Source: Knoellia sp. S7-12
Lineage (GTDB): Bacteria > Actinomycetota > Actinomycetes > Actinomycetales > Dermatophilaceae
Direction of reading: 5' to 3'
DNA length: 64,000 nucleotides
Assembly: GCF_040518285.1 (NCBI RefSeq)
Contig: NZ_CP155449.1
Coordinates: forward strand, 2,852,001 to 2,916,000
Position numbers and translations under genes: made by a program. Below, piece after piece: positions 34,175-42,421 of the stretch. The notes beneath the pieces are model-generated. The model did not search any database, was not told the DNA's origin, and worked only from the letters and a program-made list of their open reading frames with translations. The first letter of the stretch is position 1, and each line of letters opens with the position of its first letter.

Positions 34175-35272
34175 TCACGCGAGCTGGGTGAGCCAGCCGC
34201 GCGTGTCCTCGGCGCGGCCGTACTGGATGTCGAGGAGGCGCGAGCGGATCGTGCGCGTCACCTCGCCACCTTCGGGTCCGCCGACGGCGGGGGCCGTGCC
34301 GCCGTCCCAACGGAGCTCACCGACGGGGGTGATGACGGCCGCGGTGCCACAGGCGAAGATCTCGACGATGTCGCCCGAGGCCACGCCGTCCTTCCACTCC
34401 TGAATCGGCACCGTGCGCTCCACGGGCGTGAGGTCGAGGTCCTTGGCGAGCTCGAGGATCGAGCTGCGGGTGATGCCTTCGAGGATGGAGCCGGTGAGCT
34501 CGGGAGTGATGAGCTCCCCGTCCTTGGTCAGGAGGAAGAGATTCATCCCGCCGAGCTCTTCGATGTTCTGCTGGGTCCCCGAGTCGAGGAAGACCGCCTG
34601 GTCGCAACCGTTCTCGATGCCCTCGAGTTGACCGGCGAGTGACGAGGCGTAGTTGCCGCCGCACTTCGCATTCCCCGTGCCGCCAGCGCCAGCGCGGGCG
34701 TAGTCCTGCGAGATCCACAGCGTCACGGGCTTGAGGCCGCCCGGGAAGTAGGGGCCGGCCGGGGAGGCGATGACGGTGTAGGTCACCTCGTTGGCCGGGC
34801 GCACACCAAGGAAGGCCTCGGACGCATACATGAACGGGCGCAGATAAAGGCTTGCCTCGCTGCCGTCAGCCGGGGGCACCCAGGCGGAGTCGACGGCGAG
34901 CAGCGCCTTGAGCGAACCGATGAAGTCGGCCTCGGAGAGCTCGGGGAGGGCGAGGCGGCGAGCACTGCGGGTCATGCGAGCGGCGTTGGCCTCGGGGCGG
35001 AAGGTCCACACCGAGCCGTCCTCGTGGCGGTAGGCCTTCATGCCCTCGAAGATCTCCTGGGCGTAGTGCAGCACCGCCGCGCTGGGCATGATCTGGATCG
35101 GGCCGTAGGGCAGAACGCGCCCGTCGTGCCAGCCGCCGTCCTTGGTCCACGTCGCCGTGGCCATGTGGTCGGTGAAGTGGACACCGAAACCGGGCTTGGC
35201 GTGGATCTCTGCGCGACGCTCGTCGCTCACCGGGTCCTGATGGCGCGAAGTAGTGAACGAGAGGTCGGTCAT
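34175..35272 (-). CDS. ilvE: Branched-chain amino acid aminotransferase
   Basis: 365 residues, PLP fold type IV. Transfers the amino group from glutamate to the 2-oxo acids of Leu, Ile and Val, the last step of all three routes. Seen: YAQEIFEGMKAYR, YLRPFMYASEAFLGV, the Schiff-base lysine in NAKCGGNYASSLAGQ, VFLDSGTQQNIEELGGMN, and GTAAVITPVGEL. Start ATG 35272. It follows leuB on the same strand with 42 bases between, probably one operon. Confidence 0.96.
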   Translation of the reverse strand: MTDLSFTTSRHQDPVSDERRAEIHAKPGFGVHFTDHMATATWTKDGGWHDGRVLPYGPIQIMPSAAVLHYAQEIFEGMKAYRHEDGSVWTFRPEANAARMTRSARRLALPELSEADFIGSLKALLAVDSAWVPPADGSEASLYLRPFMYASEAFLGVRPANEVTYTVIASPAGPYFPGGLKPVTLWISQDYARAGAGGTGNAKCGGNYASSLAGQLEGIENGCDQAVFLDSGTQQNIEELGGMNLFLLTKDGELITPELTGSILEGITRSSILELAKDLDLTPVERTVPIQEWKDGVASGDIVEIFACGTAAVITPVGELRWDGGTAPAVGGPEGGEVTRTIRSRLLDIQYGRAEDTRGWLTQLA

Positions 35273-35314
35273 CTCAGGGGTCCTTCCAAGACTGTGCGGG
35301 GGCTCTTGCTGAGC

Positions 35315-36415
35315 CTATGACAGGCGCGCGGCGACGGCGTCACCGATGGCGCTCGTCGTGCGTACCTCACGGCCGCGCGCGGCAAGGTCTGCCGCGACTG
35401 CGGCCTCGACCCGCCCTGCCTCGTCGGTGCGACCCAGGTGCTCCAGGAGCATCGCGACCGACAGGATCGTCGCCGTCGGGTCGGCCTTGCCCTGTCCGGC
35501 GATGTCCGGCGCTGAACCGTGGACCGGCTCGAACATGCTCGGCGCCGAACCCGTCGGATTGATGTTGCCGCTCGCAGCGAGGCCGATGCCTCCGGCGATC
35601 GCGGCAGCGATGTCGGTGATGATGTCGCCGAAGAGGTTGTCGGTGACGATCACGTCGAAGCGACCCGGGTCGTTGACGAGGAAGATCGTCGCCGCGTCGA
35701 CGTGCTGATAGGCGGTCTGGACGTCCGGGAACTCGGCCCCGACCTCGTCGACCGTGCGCCGCCACAGGTGGCCGGCGTGGGTGAGGACGTTGTGCTTGTG
35801 GACCAGCGTGAGGTGCTTGCGCGGACGCGTCTGGGCGCGGGCGAAGGCCGCTCGCACGACGCGCTCGACCCCGAAGCGGGTGTTGACGCTGACCTCGGTC
35901 GCGATCTCGTGTGGAGTGCCCGTGCGCAGGGCGCCGCCGTTGCCGACGTAGGGGCCTTCGGTGCCTTCACGAACGACGACGAAGTCGATGCCATTCGGGG
36001 CGACGCGTTCCACCGCGAGCGGGCTCTCGACACCCGGGAAGAGCTTGGCCGGGCGGAGGTTGACGAAGTGGTCGAGGGCGAAGCGCAGCGGCAGCAGGAC
36101 TCCGCGCTCGAGAACACCACTCGGGACGCTCGGGTCACCGATGGCGCCGAGCAGGATGACGTCGTGGTCGCGCAGCTCCTCCAGGACGCTGTCCGGCAGG
36201 GTCTCGCCAGTCGCATTCCAGCGCTTCGCGCCGAGGTCGTATGCCGTGCTGGTCACCTTGGTGCCGCTGCCTGCGGTGACGGCCTCGAGGACCTTGAGGC
36301 CCTCAGCCACGACCTCAGGTCCGATGCCGTCACCCGCGATGACCGCGAGGTTGATGTCCCCTGTCTCGGCGTCCTGGGTTGCGGTATCCCCTGCTCCATC
36401 GCTGGTCTGCGTCAT
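35315..36415 (-). CDS. leuB: 3-isopropylmalate dehydrogenase
   Basis: Oxidative decarboxylation of 3-isopropylmalate with NAD in leucine synthesis. 366 residues with a 20-residue polar N-terminal extension before [19 protein letters not shown]. Seen: [51 protein letters not shown] (catalytic region), [16 protein letters not shown], and [22 protein letters not shown] 36415. An IS element starts only about 65 bases upstream, which may have replaced or altered its promoter. Confidence 0.96.
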   Translation of the reverse strand: MTQTSDGAGDTATQDAETGDINLAVIAGDGIGPEVVAEGLKVLEAVTAGSGTKVTSTAYDLGAKRWNATGETLPDSVLEELRDHDVILLGAIGDPSVPSGVLERGVLLPLRFALDHFVNLRPAKLFPGVESPLAVERVAPNGIDFVVVREGTEGPYVGNGGALRTGTPHEIATEVSVNTRFGVERVVRAAFARAQTRPRKHLTLVHKHNVLTHAGHLWRRTVDEVGAEFPDVQTAYQHVDAATIFLVNDPGRFDVIVTDNLFGDIITDIAAAIAGGIGLAASGNINPTGSAPSMFEPVHGSAPDIAGQGKADPTATILSVAMLLEHLGRTDEAGRVEAAVAADLAARGREVRTTSAIGDAVAARLS

Positions 36416-36480
36416 GCTGACACCTTAGAAATGATCTCGCGATCCGGGACGGCTGGCTCACCATGCGGGCACCCCCAAGA

Positions 36481-36510
36481 ACGACTGATTGCGCAGAACG
36501 TCCCCGCACT
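36481..36510. repeat. Left inverted repeat of the IS element
   Basis: Begins ACGACTGATTGCGCA and ends CCCCGCACT; matches the reverse complement of the right end except at two positions. The outer six bases may be host or element. Confidence 0.85.
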
Positions 36511-36577
36511 TTTCGGGTCCACCCTCTACGACAGGCTGGTTGTGAGTCATTCATGATCAGCGAGGGAGTTGGCGAGT

Positions 36578-37012
36578 GTGTCGATCAGTCCGGGGTTCAC
36601 GAGGGAGCAGATCCGTGAGTTCGTGCATGAGTACGAGCTCCAGCCGTATGGGCGGAAACGGGTTTGGGTCGAGGGTCAGGGGTTCTCCTATGACCGTCTG
36701 CGGCGTTGGCGGCTGGCGGTGTTCGAGGGGGATCTCGACCGGGGGCTGATCCCGCGAGAGGGTGGTGCTGTGACAGTCCCACCAGAGAAACGCACCGGCA
36801 TCGAGAGGCAGCGCGCCAGGGAGCGCGCTAAGCAGGAGGCCGAGCTCGCGCGTTTGAACACGCGGGTGCGGGAGTTGGAGGAGACCAACGCCGCGCTGGG
36901 AAAAGCTATCGGGCTCTTGCATCAGATGAGCGAGCAAGAGCCCGCCGTGAACCCGCCGACGACCGATCCGCCCGATTCCTCGACGCAGAAAACGACCTCG
37001 TCGGACAGTTGA
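36578..37012 (+). CDS. IS3-family transposase OrfA
   Basis: 144 residues from GTG 36578, chosen because GGGAG lies nine bases upstream (TTG 36569 is the alternative). An N-terminal helical DNA-binding region (TREQIREFVHEYELQPYGRK, QGFSYDRLRRWR) and a C-terminal leucine-zipper-like coiled coil (ELARLNTRVRELEETNAAL). It recognises the IS ends and, when fused by frameshift, makes OrfAB. Its stop overlaps the TTG start of orfB (TTGA). Confidence 0.85.
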   Translation: MSISPGFTREQIREFVHEYELQPYGRKRVWVEGQGFSYDRLRRWRLAVFEGDLDRGLIPREGGAVTVPPEKRTGIERQRARERAKQEAELARLNTRVRELEETNAALGKAIGLLHQMSEQEPAVNPPTTDPPDSSTQKTTSSDS

Positions 37013-38034
37013 CGGCGATCACCAGGTCGCAGCGGCAGGCGCTCGACCTGGCCGGGGTGTCTCGATCAACGTGGCACTACCGGTCGAATCCACGGGTGCG
37101 GGTCGCTGACCCGATACTGCACAGGGATCGGGCGTATCCATCGCGGATCAACGATGCCGACCGTGCCGTGGTCAAGGCGAGGATCACGGCCGGCTGGGCG
37201 GACGGGCACTCGGTGGATCACTCGTTCGCGTCCTCGTGGGATGACGGGGTGATGCTCGCCTCCCGCCGTTCGTGGTGGCGGATCGCCCGAAGCGTCGAGG
37301 ACCAGTCGACCCGTCCGGTCGTGCCCACTCGACGCGGCAACAGCGACCGGACGCCGCGCGAAGCGCCGGTGCTGGAAGCGACCGGCCCCGGGCAGGTCTG
37401 GAGCTGGGACATCACCGATCTGCGTACCCCGTGGCGTGGTGTCGCGTTCAAGGCGTACTCGATCATCGACATTTTCTCCCGCAAGCTCGTCGGCTGCAGG
37501 GTCGAGGAACGTGAGGTCGATGAGCTGGCCGTCGAGATGTTCGAGGATGCGTTCGGCCAGCACGGGATCCCCGACGCCGTGCACGCCGACTCCGGGCCGG
37601 CGATGCGTTCCGGAGTGCTGAAAGACCTCCTGGGCAACCTCGGCGTCACGCAGACCCATAACCGGCCGCGAGTGAGCAATGACAACCCGTTTTCCGAGTC
37701 GGAGTTCCGCACCATGAAGTACCGGCCGAACTATCCCGGCACCTTCGAGACGATCGAGCAGGCCCGCGCCTACATGGACTGGTACGTGCCTTGGTACAAC
37801 CAGAACCACAAACACTCCGGGATCGCACTGTTCGCTCCGGACGAGGTCCACGACGGTACCTGGCGTGAGTCCTGGGCCCAGCGGGACGCGACCCAGCAGG
37901 CGTACTACGAACAGCACCCCGAGCGGTTTCGTCATCGACCCTGCAACCCCACGCCAGCTGGGACCGTCGGCATCAACCTCAAGAAGGACGAAGACAGCCC
38001 CGCCACAGAGACCGAACGACTCCACGCAGCTTGA
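37009..38034 (+). CDS. IS3-family transposase OrfB (DDE integrase)
   Basis: 341 residues; rve-type integrase core. Catalytic triad: D134 in WSWDITDL, D194 in VHADSGPAM and E230 in NPFSESEF, with 35 residues between the last two as expected. An IS150-like tail WYNQNHKHSGIALFAPDEVH follows. The frame is open upstream through LDAENDLVGQL in the -1 phase of orfA, so a -1 frameshift before 37009 would make the full OrfAB; no textbook A6G slippery site is visible. Confidence 0.92.
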   Translation: MTAITRSQRQALDLAGVSRSTWHYRSNPRVRVADPILHRDRAYPSRINDADRAVVKARITAGWADGHSVDHSFASSWDDGVMLASRRSWWRIARSVEDQSTRPVVPTRRGNSDRTPREAPVLEATGPGQVWSWDITDLRTPWRGVAFKAYSIIDIFSRKLVGCRVEEREVDELAVEMFEDAFGQHGIPDAVHADSGPAMRSGVLKDLLGNLGVTQTHNRPRVSNDNPFSESEFRTMKYRPNYPGTFETIEQARAYMDWYVPWYNQNHKHSGIALFAPDEVHDGTWRESWAQRDATQQAYYEQHPERFRHRPCNPTPAGTVGINLKKDEDSPATETERLHAA

Positions 38035-38052
38035 CATCGCCCGCCAAGACCC

Positions 38053-38082
38053 AGTGCGGGGACGTTTTGCGCAATAAGTCGT
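38053..38082. repeat. Right inverted repeat of the IS element
   Basis: AGTGCGGGGACG to the end AATAAGTCGT, 28 of 30 positions complementary to the left end. It lies 18 bases after the orfB stop. Confidence 0.85.
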
Positions 38083-38087
38083 GTGAC

Positions 38088-38168
38088 TCAGGCGTCGGTG
38101 TGGTCCTGGTCGCGCAGGTCCAACGACTCCTGCAGTGCCCGCTGTGCTGCCTTGGCTTCTTCGCTCAT
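38088..38168 (-). CDS. Possible 26-residue protein beside the IS end
   Basis: MSEEAKAAQRALQESLDLRD and six more residues, ending DHTDA. Amphipathic and charged, helical in look, with AAGGATGG upstream. Its stop lies five bases from the IS right end. Before the insertion it would have stood about 70 bases upstream of leuB in the same orientation. Weakly supported: it has coding-like composition but no known family, and it could be chance. Confidence 0.3.
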   Translation of the reverse strand: MSEEAKAAQRALQESLDLRDQDHTDA

Positions 38169-38437
38169 GAGATGTCCATCCTTCAAAAAGTTTGTGGTTG
38201 TGGGCCAGATCGGTCGGCTCGAGCCTGTGGTGGAGGCGAACCGGTCAGCGGGCGTCGCAGGGTCTCCGCGACGAGGGAGCTGACTACCGAACCTCGCCGC
38301 GGCTGGCAATGAGAAGTCGTACCTGCCGCTGCATGTCTTCGAGGTTATGAGGACGTCCAACTATCGGGAAGAGGGTGCTCACGCATTGAGACGCCGTCTC
38401 AGCCCTGTGCACGCCCACCGGTCCCGAACGCACGTAT
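38169..38437. other. Gap right of the IS element: no convincing gene
   Basis: About 270 bases between the 26-residue frame and the hup terminator. A - strand open frame ending at 38284 (VSTLFPIVGRPHNLEDMQRQ and beyond) has no ribosome site and an ordinary composition for shadow frames. Moderately AT-rich around 38180-38200 (CTTCAAAAAGTTTG), which could be a promoter for the leftward frame. Nothing else seen. Confidence 0.5.
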
Positions 38438-38467
38438 GCCGTGTGCCCACCGGAGTGGGCACACGGC
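38438..38467 (-). terminator. Terminator of the short HU gene
   Basis: GCCGTGTGCCCAC and GTGGGCACACGGC form a perfect 13-bp stem with a CGGA loop, 20 bases after the hup stop. A GTATGCCG octamer forms the outer base of one arm (38434-38441). Confidence 0.85.
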
Positions 38468-38486
38468 ACAGGTGATGGGGCGTTGG

Positions 38487-38765
38487 TCAGCTCTTGGCGA
38501 GCTTGCGCTTGAGCTCGGCGGCCGGCTTGAACGCGGCAGCAGTGCTGGCAGCGATCTCGAGGGCCTCGCCGGTCTGCGGGTTGCGACCGGTGCGCGCAGC
38601 GCGCTCGCGCGTCTCGAAGATGCCGAAGCCGGGCAGCGACACCTTGTCACCGGCGACGAGCGCGTCGGTGATGGCGCCGAGGACTGCATCGATGGCGCGA
38701 TCGGCGTCAGCAGCGCTGACCTCGGCGCTCTCGGCAACCTTGTTCTTGAGATCCGTACGGTTCAC
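38487..38765 (-). CDS. hupA: HU-family DNA-binding protein, short form
   Basis: 92 residues, the canonical HU length without a tail. Seen: NRTDLKNKVAESAEVSAADA, the LPGFGIFETRERAARTGRNP arm and FKPAAELKRKL end. GTG 38765 with AGGAGG four bases upstream decides the start. Actinomycetes usually have one short HU (vegetative nucleoid) and one tailed HU (developmental or stress), and both are in this window (other copy at 6787). The symbol follows that convention. Confidence 0.94.
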   Translation of the reverse strand: MNRTDLKNKVAESAEVSAADADRAIDAVLGAITDALVAGDKVSLPGFGIFETRERAARTGRNPQTGEALEIAASTAAAFKPAAELKRKLAKS

Positions 38766-38845
38766 AAACCCTCCTGGGTAAACGTGGTCATTGACGGCCC
38801 ACGATAAGCACACGCACCGACATTCCTTGACATCGGCCAGATGCA

Positions 38846-38889
38846 CGTATGCCGTGGGGTCGCCGTGGTAGGCGACCCCACGGCATACG
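38846..38889 (-). terminator. serA terminator made from an inverted pair of the GTATGCCG motif
   Basis: CGTATGCCGTGGGGTCGCC and its perfect 19-base inverse flank a GTGGTA loop. It lies 48 bases past the serA stop and upstream of hup. Both arms start with the dispersed octamer, so motif and terminator are one structure. Confidence 0.85.
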
Positions 38890-38936
38890 CAGCGTGTGCC
38901 AGTTCCGTTGTGTCACAGCGGAACTCAGCTCAAAAA

Positions 38937-40523
38937 TCACTCCACCAGGTCGACGACTCGCACGTCCGCCGAGAGCTCGGAAGCAATCGCCGTCACGACG
39001 TCGGCCGGGATCTTGTTGTCGACCGTCAGGGCCACCAGAGCGGCGCCGGCAGCGTCGTCACGGGCCACCTGCATGCCACCGATGTTGACGTCGGCCTCGC
39101 CGAGGAGCCGGCCAATGACGCCGACGACTCCGGGGCGGTCCTTGTAGGAGAAGAACGCCATGTGGTCACTGATCGGCACCTCGAGGTCGAAGCCGTTGAT
39201 GCCGGTGAGCTTCTGGACCATCTTGGGGCCGGTGAGGGTGCCCGCGACGGAGACCGTCGTGCCGTCCGCGAGCGTGCCGCGCAGGATCGTGACGTTGCGG
39301 AACTCCTCGGAGACGGCGTCGGTCAGCAGGCGCACGTCACAGCCGCGCTCCTTGGCGAGCAGCGGTGCGTTGACATAGGTCACGGCGTCCTCGGTGACGT
39401 CGGTGAAGACACCCTTGAGGGCGGCGAGCTCCCAGACCGACACGTCGTGCTCGGTGATCTCACCGCGCACATCGACGTCGAGCTGGACCGGGACGGAGCC
39501 TGCGAGTCCGGTGAAGATGCGACCGAGCTTCTCGACCAGGTCGATCCCGGGGCGCACCTCCTCGGCGACAATGCCACCGGCGACGTTGACCGCGTCGGGG
39601 ACGAGGTCTCCACCGAGCGCGAGGCGCACGGACTTGGCGACCGCGACGCCGGCCTTCTCCTGTGCCTCGTCGGTGGACGCACCGAGGTGCGGCGTGACGA
39701 CGACGGACTCGAACTCGAAGAGCGGGCTCTCCGTGGTCGGCTCGGTCGCGAAGACGTCGATGCCGGCTCCGGCGACGAGCCCGTCACGCAATGCGTCGGC
39801 GAGTGCCTGCTCGTCGACGATGCCACCGCGCGCGGCGTTGATGATGCGCACCGACGGCTTGACCTTGCTGAAGGCGTCCTTGCCGAGGAGTCCGAGAGTC
39901 TCGGGCGACTTCGGGAGGTGGACGGTGATGAAGTCGGACTCGGCCAGCAGCTCGTCGAGGGTCACGAGGCGAGCACCCACCTGGCCGGCCTTCGCCGCCG
40001 AGACGTAGGGGTCGTAGGCAAGGATCTCCATGCCGAAACCCTTGAGCCGCTCGGCAACGAGCTGGCCGATGCGACCGAAGCCGACGACGCCGACCTTCTT
40101 GTCGAGCAGCTCGACACCGCCGTACTTGCTGCGCTTCCACGCACCGTTCTTGAGGGCCTCGTTGGCGGGCGCGATGTTGCGTGCGGTCGAGAGGAGCAGA
40201 CCGACAGCGAGCTCAGCAGCACTGGTGATGTTGGACGTCGGGGCGTTGACGACCATAACGCCGGCCTGAGTCGCAGCGGGGACGTCGACGTTGTCGAGTC
40301 CGACGCCGGCGCGGGCGATGACCTTGAGGTTCTTCGCGGCCGCGATCGCCTCGGAGTCCATCTTGGTCGCCGAGCGGATGAGCACGGCATCGACGTCGGC
40401 GAGTGCCGGAAGGAGCTGGGACCGGTCGGATCCATCGATCTGGCGGATGTCGAAGTCCGGTCCCAGGGCGTCGATGGTGGCGGGGCTGAGTTCCTCGGCG
40501 ATCAGGACGATCGGCTTGCTCAC
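38937..40523 (-). CDS. serA: D-3-phosphoglycerate dehydrogenase
   Basis: 528 residues, the long actinobacterial (type I) SerA. First step of serine synthesis from 3-phosphoglycerate. Seen: Rossmann motif VGVVGFGRIGQLVAERL, catalytic Arg in NAARGGIVDEQALADAL, His region VVTPHLGASTDEAQEKA, then an intervening domain and a C-terminal ACT domain (DRPGVVGVIGRLLGEADVNI) that in this type mediates serine inhibition. ATG start CDS at 40523 after ACGTGAG; no leader seen. Confidence 0.96.
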   Translation of the reverse strand: MSKPIVLIAEELSPATIDALGPDFDIRQIDGSDRSQLLPALADVDAVLIRSATKMDSEAIAAAKNLKVIARAGVGLDNVDVPAATQAGVMVVNAPTSNITSAAELAVGLLLSTARNIAPANEALKNGAWKRSKYGGVELLDKKVGVVGFGRIGQLVAERLKGFGMEILAYDPYVSAAKAGQVGARLVTLDELLAESDFITVHLPKSPETLGLLGKDAFSKVKPSVRIINAARGGIVDEQALADALRDGLVAGAGIDVFATEPTTESPLFEFESVVVTPHLGASTDEAQEKAGVAVAKSVRLALGGDLVPDAVNVAGGIVAEEVRPGIDLVEKLGRIFTGLAGSVPVQLDVDVRGEITEHDVSVWELAALKGVFTDVTEDAVTYVNAPLLAKERGCDVRLLTDAVSEEFRNVTILRGTLADGTTVSVAGTLTGPKMVQKLTGINGFDLEVPISDHMAFFSYKDRPGVVGVIGRLLGEADVNIGGMQVARDDAAGAALVALTVDNKIPADVVTAIASELSADVRVVDLVE

Positions 40524-40710
40524 GTGCAGTCCTTACGGTTCGCGGGATGGGGTCCGCACGACACTGTGCGCAGGGCCGAGTCTAGAGCCGCGTTCAGCAT
40601 GTGGATGGTGCCGCCCGCCATGTGACACGACAGCCGCGCTGCGCAGCCCAGTCAGGACGGCCGCAACGTCCTCGTGCCACCGCTGCCCGGTCACGAGCGA
40701 AGATGGACTC

Positions 40711-41493
40711 ATGCGCATCGTCGTGACGGGTGGATCCGGTGACCTGGGTGGTCGCGTGGTCCGTCAGATCTCGGCCCGCGGACACGAGGCGGTGGCTGCG
40801 AGTCGGCGCACCGGCGTCAACCTCGCGACCGGCGATGGACTCGACTGCGTGCTCGAAGGCGTCGACGCCGTCATCCACTCAGCGTCATCACAGACCAAAC
40901 CGCAAAGTGTCGACGTCGCCGGCGCGCGCCGGATCTGCGAGGCACTGCGACGCATCGGTTCGCCCGCCCACGTGGTCTCCATCTCCATCGTCGGTTCGGA
41001 CCTCATCCCCTACGCCTACTACCGCGCCAAGGTCGACTCCGAACGCGTCCTGGAGGAGGCCGACGTGCCAGCCACCGTCCTGCGGGCCACCCAGTTCCAC
41101 TCGCTGGCCGCCTTCTTCGGCACTGCTGGCCGAGTCGGACCCCTGACCTTCTCGATCGGCAACATGCGGATCCAGCCGGTCGACATCGACTGGGTCGCGC
41201 AGCGCCTCACCGACCACGCCACCGGACCTGCGCCGAGCGGCTACCGGCGGGCCACGGACATAGCCGGCCCCACGGCATACTCAGCGGATCAGATGGCCGA
41301 GATCCTCGCGACACACGACGGGCGCAAGCCGCCACGCGTCGTGCGCGTCCCTGCGTTGCTGCCGGTGATGCGCGGTTTTGCCAAGGGCGGAATCCTCCCC
41401 GGACCGGGCGCCGAGATCGGCGGACAGTCCTTCGAGGACTGGCTCAGAGGGCAGCCGACACCCATGCCTCGCCGATTCCACTCCCCCACGTGA
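40711..41493 (+). CDS. NAD(P)-binding NmrA-like SDR (atypical)
   Basis: 260 residues. Extended-SDR nucleotide motif VVTGGSGDLGGRVVRQI at the start; YAYYRAKVDSERVLEEADVPATVLRATQFH holds the YxxxK-like region, and the fold resembles NmrA/TMR-type proteins that bind NAD(P) and often act as redox sensors or quinone reductases. ATG 40711. The stop overlaps the GTG of the next gene by four bases (coupled). Substrate unknown. Confidence 0.82.
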   Translation: MRIVVTGGSGDLGGRVVRQISARGHEAVAASRRTGVNLATGDGLDCVLEGVDAVIHSASSQTKPQSVDVAGARRICEALRRIGSPAHVVSISIVGSDLIPYAYYRAKVDSERVLEEADVPATVLRATQFHSLAAFFGTAGRVGPLTFSIGNMRIQPVDIDWVAQRLTDHATGPAPSGYRRATDIAGPTAYSADQMAEILATHDGRKPPRVVRVPALLPVMRGFAKGGILPGPGAEIGGQSFEDWLRGQPTPMPRRFHSPT

Positions 41494-41981
41494 GCGACGA
41501 CGCCCACATCCTGGAGTCCGGGAAGGTGCCAACTCCGTTCTCCGCGGCCGAGATTCGTCAGGGATGCCCTGCCGGTCGCACGGTCGTAGTACGCGTCGAG
41601 GACGGCGACGGGGTGCGTCATCGGCTGAGTCGCTTCGCGCAGGTCGACAACGACGGAGCCCTCTTCGAGCGGGCCGACTGCGATGCCGAGGGCACGGCCG
41701 TCGGCGAGGTGACCGGGTCTCGGGTCAGTTGGCGTGACCTCCAAGGTCACGCGTCCTTCTCCTCGGCGTCCACGACTTGCGACGAGAGCAGCCTCGCGTT
41801 CCCTCTGGGCGTCGAGGATTGCCTGCGGTACGTCGTGAACGAGGGTGCAGACGAGACGACGTTCTGGTTCTCAGGACAACGACCGGGTATGCCGGTCAAG
41901 GTCACCTTCGGCCGTGGTGGTCAGGTCCTCAGCACGACGGTCATGGTGTCGGATCGGGTCGACGGGACGCCACGCGACTGA
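41490..41981 (+). CDS. Unknown protein of 163 residues
   Basis: GTG 41490 overlaps the upstream SDR stop by four bases, so it is translated from the same mRNA. Three cysteines lie in short segments (IRQGCPAGR, ADCDAEG, EDCLRYVV) and another in TTCDESS. It looks like a mixed beta protein without signal peptide; no family recognised. Its last 41 bases overlap the convergent membrane gene, which is unusual for real convergent pairs, though both have good codon pattern. Confidence 0.6.
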   Translation: MSDDAHILESGKVPTPFSAAEIRQGCPAGRTVVVRVEDGDGVRHRLSRFAQVDNDGALFERADCDAEGTAVGEVTGSRVSWRDLQGHASFSSASTTCDESSLAFPLGVEDCLRYVVNEGADETTFWFSGQRPGMPVKVTFGRGGQVLSTTVMVSDRVDGTPRD

Positions 41982-42417
41982 GCCACGTCGTCGATGCGGC
42001 GACGAGAACGGCGACTGCCAGCATCACGAGCAGCCACCACCGCGCACCGCCGGTGAGCGCTTCCCACAGGGCCACTCCCACCGAGGTGTAGAGCGACGCC
42101 CAGAGCAGGGAGCCGACGACGGTGGCCGGCAGGTAGTGCCTGAGCGGCATCCGCAGGGCTCCGGCCGCGGCGTTGATGAGCGTCTGGACGCCGACGGTGA
42201 GGAAACTCAGCGCGACCACGGGTGCGCCCCACCGGTCGACGAACGCCTCAGTGCGGATGACTGCGGGATGGTCGAGGTGCGCCGCCAAACGGGTCCGGGC
42301 TCCCCCGGCACGCAGACCACGGCCCGCCCAGTAGGTCCCGTTGGACCGCAGCATCGCGATGACGAAGAACGCGACGAAGACAGCCCACACGGGCCAGTCG
42401 TTCACGAGGTCGGTCAC
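41941..42417 (-). CDS. DedA/VTT-like membrane protein
   Basis: 158 residues with three or four membrane helices: WPVWAVFVAFFVIAML, VVALSFLTVGVQTLINAAAG, LPATVVGSLLWASLYTS and WWLLVMLAVAVLVAAS. The middle part SFLTVGVQTLINAAAGALRM and PLRHYLPATVVG match the DedA/SNARE-associated domain. DedA proteins translocate lipids. Its start is five bases after the BTAD gene stop, so it is probably co-transcribed with it. Confidence 0.75.
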   Translation of the reverse strand: MTDLVNDWPVWAVFVAFFVIAMLRSNGTYWAGRGLRAGGARTRLAAHLDHPAVIRTEAFVDRWGAPVVALSFLTVGVQTLINAAAGALRMPLRHYLPATVVGSLLWASLYTSVGVALWEALTGGARWWLLVMLAVAVLVAASTTWLSRVASRRPDPTP

Positions 42418-42421
42418 GCCC

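Larger units (their letters stand above)
36481..38082 (+). mobile_element. Complete IS3-family insertion sequence, 1602 bp
   Basis: Two genes in -1 phase (orfA, orfB) between 30-bp inverted ends that match at 28 positions. Both reading frames are intact, so the element may still move. It sits between leuB and a 26-residue open frame that point the same way. No direct target duplication is visible at the outer edges (AGA on the left, GTG on the right), which suggests an old insertion, a flank rearrangement, or that the true ends are a few bases inside. It contains no GTATGCCG octamer. Confidence 0.9.

Noticed and set aside
36986-37012. A6G-type frameshift site between orfA and orfB
   Set aside because: Only a GAAAAC run is present, in a poor phase for simultaneous slippage; the TTGA overlap may work by coupling instead.
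36477-38090. Target-site duplication of the IS element
   Set aside because: Flanks (AGA and GTG) do not match at any of the likely element ends; I cannot claim one.
38284-38469. Frame next to the hup terminator
   Set aside because: It covers the terminator stem and has no coding support.
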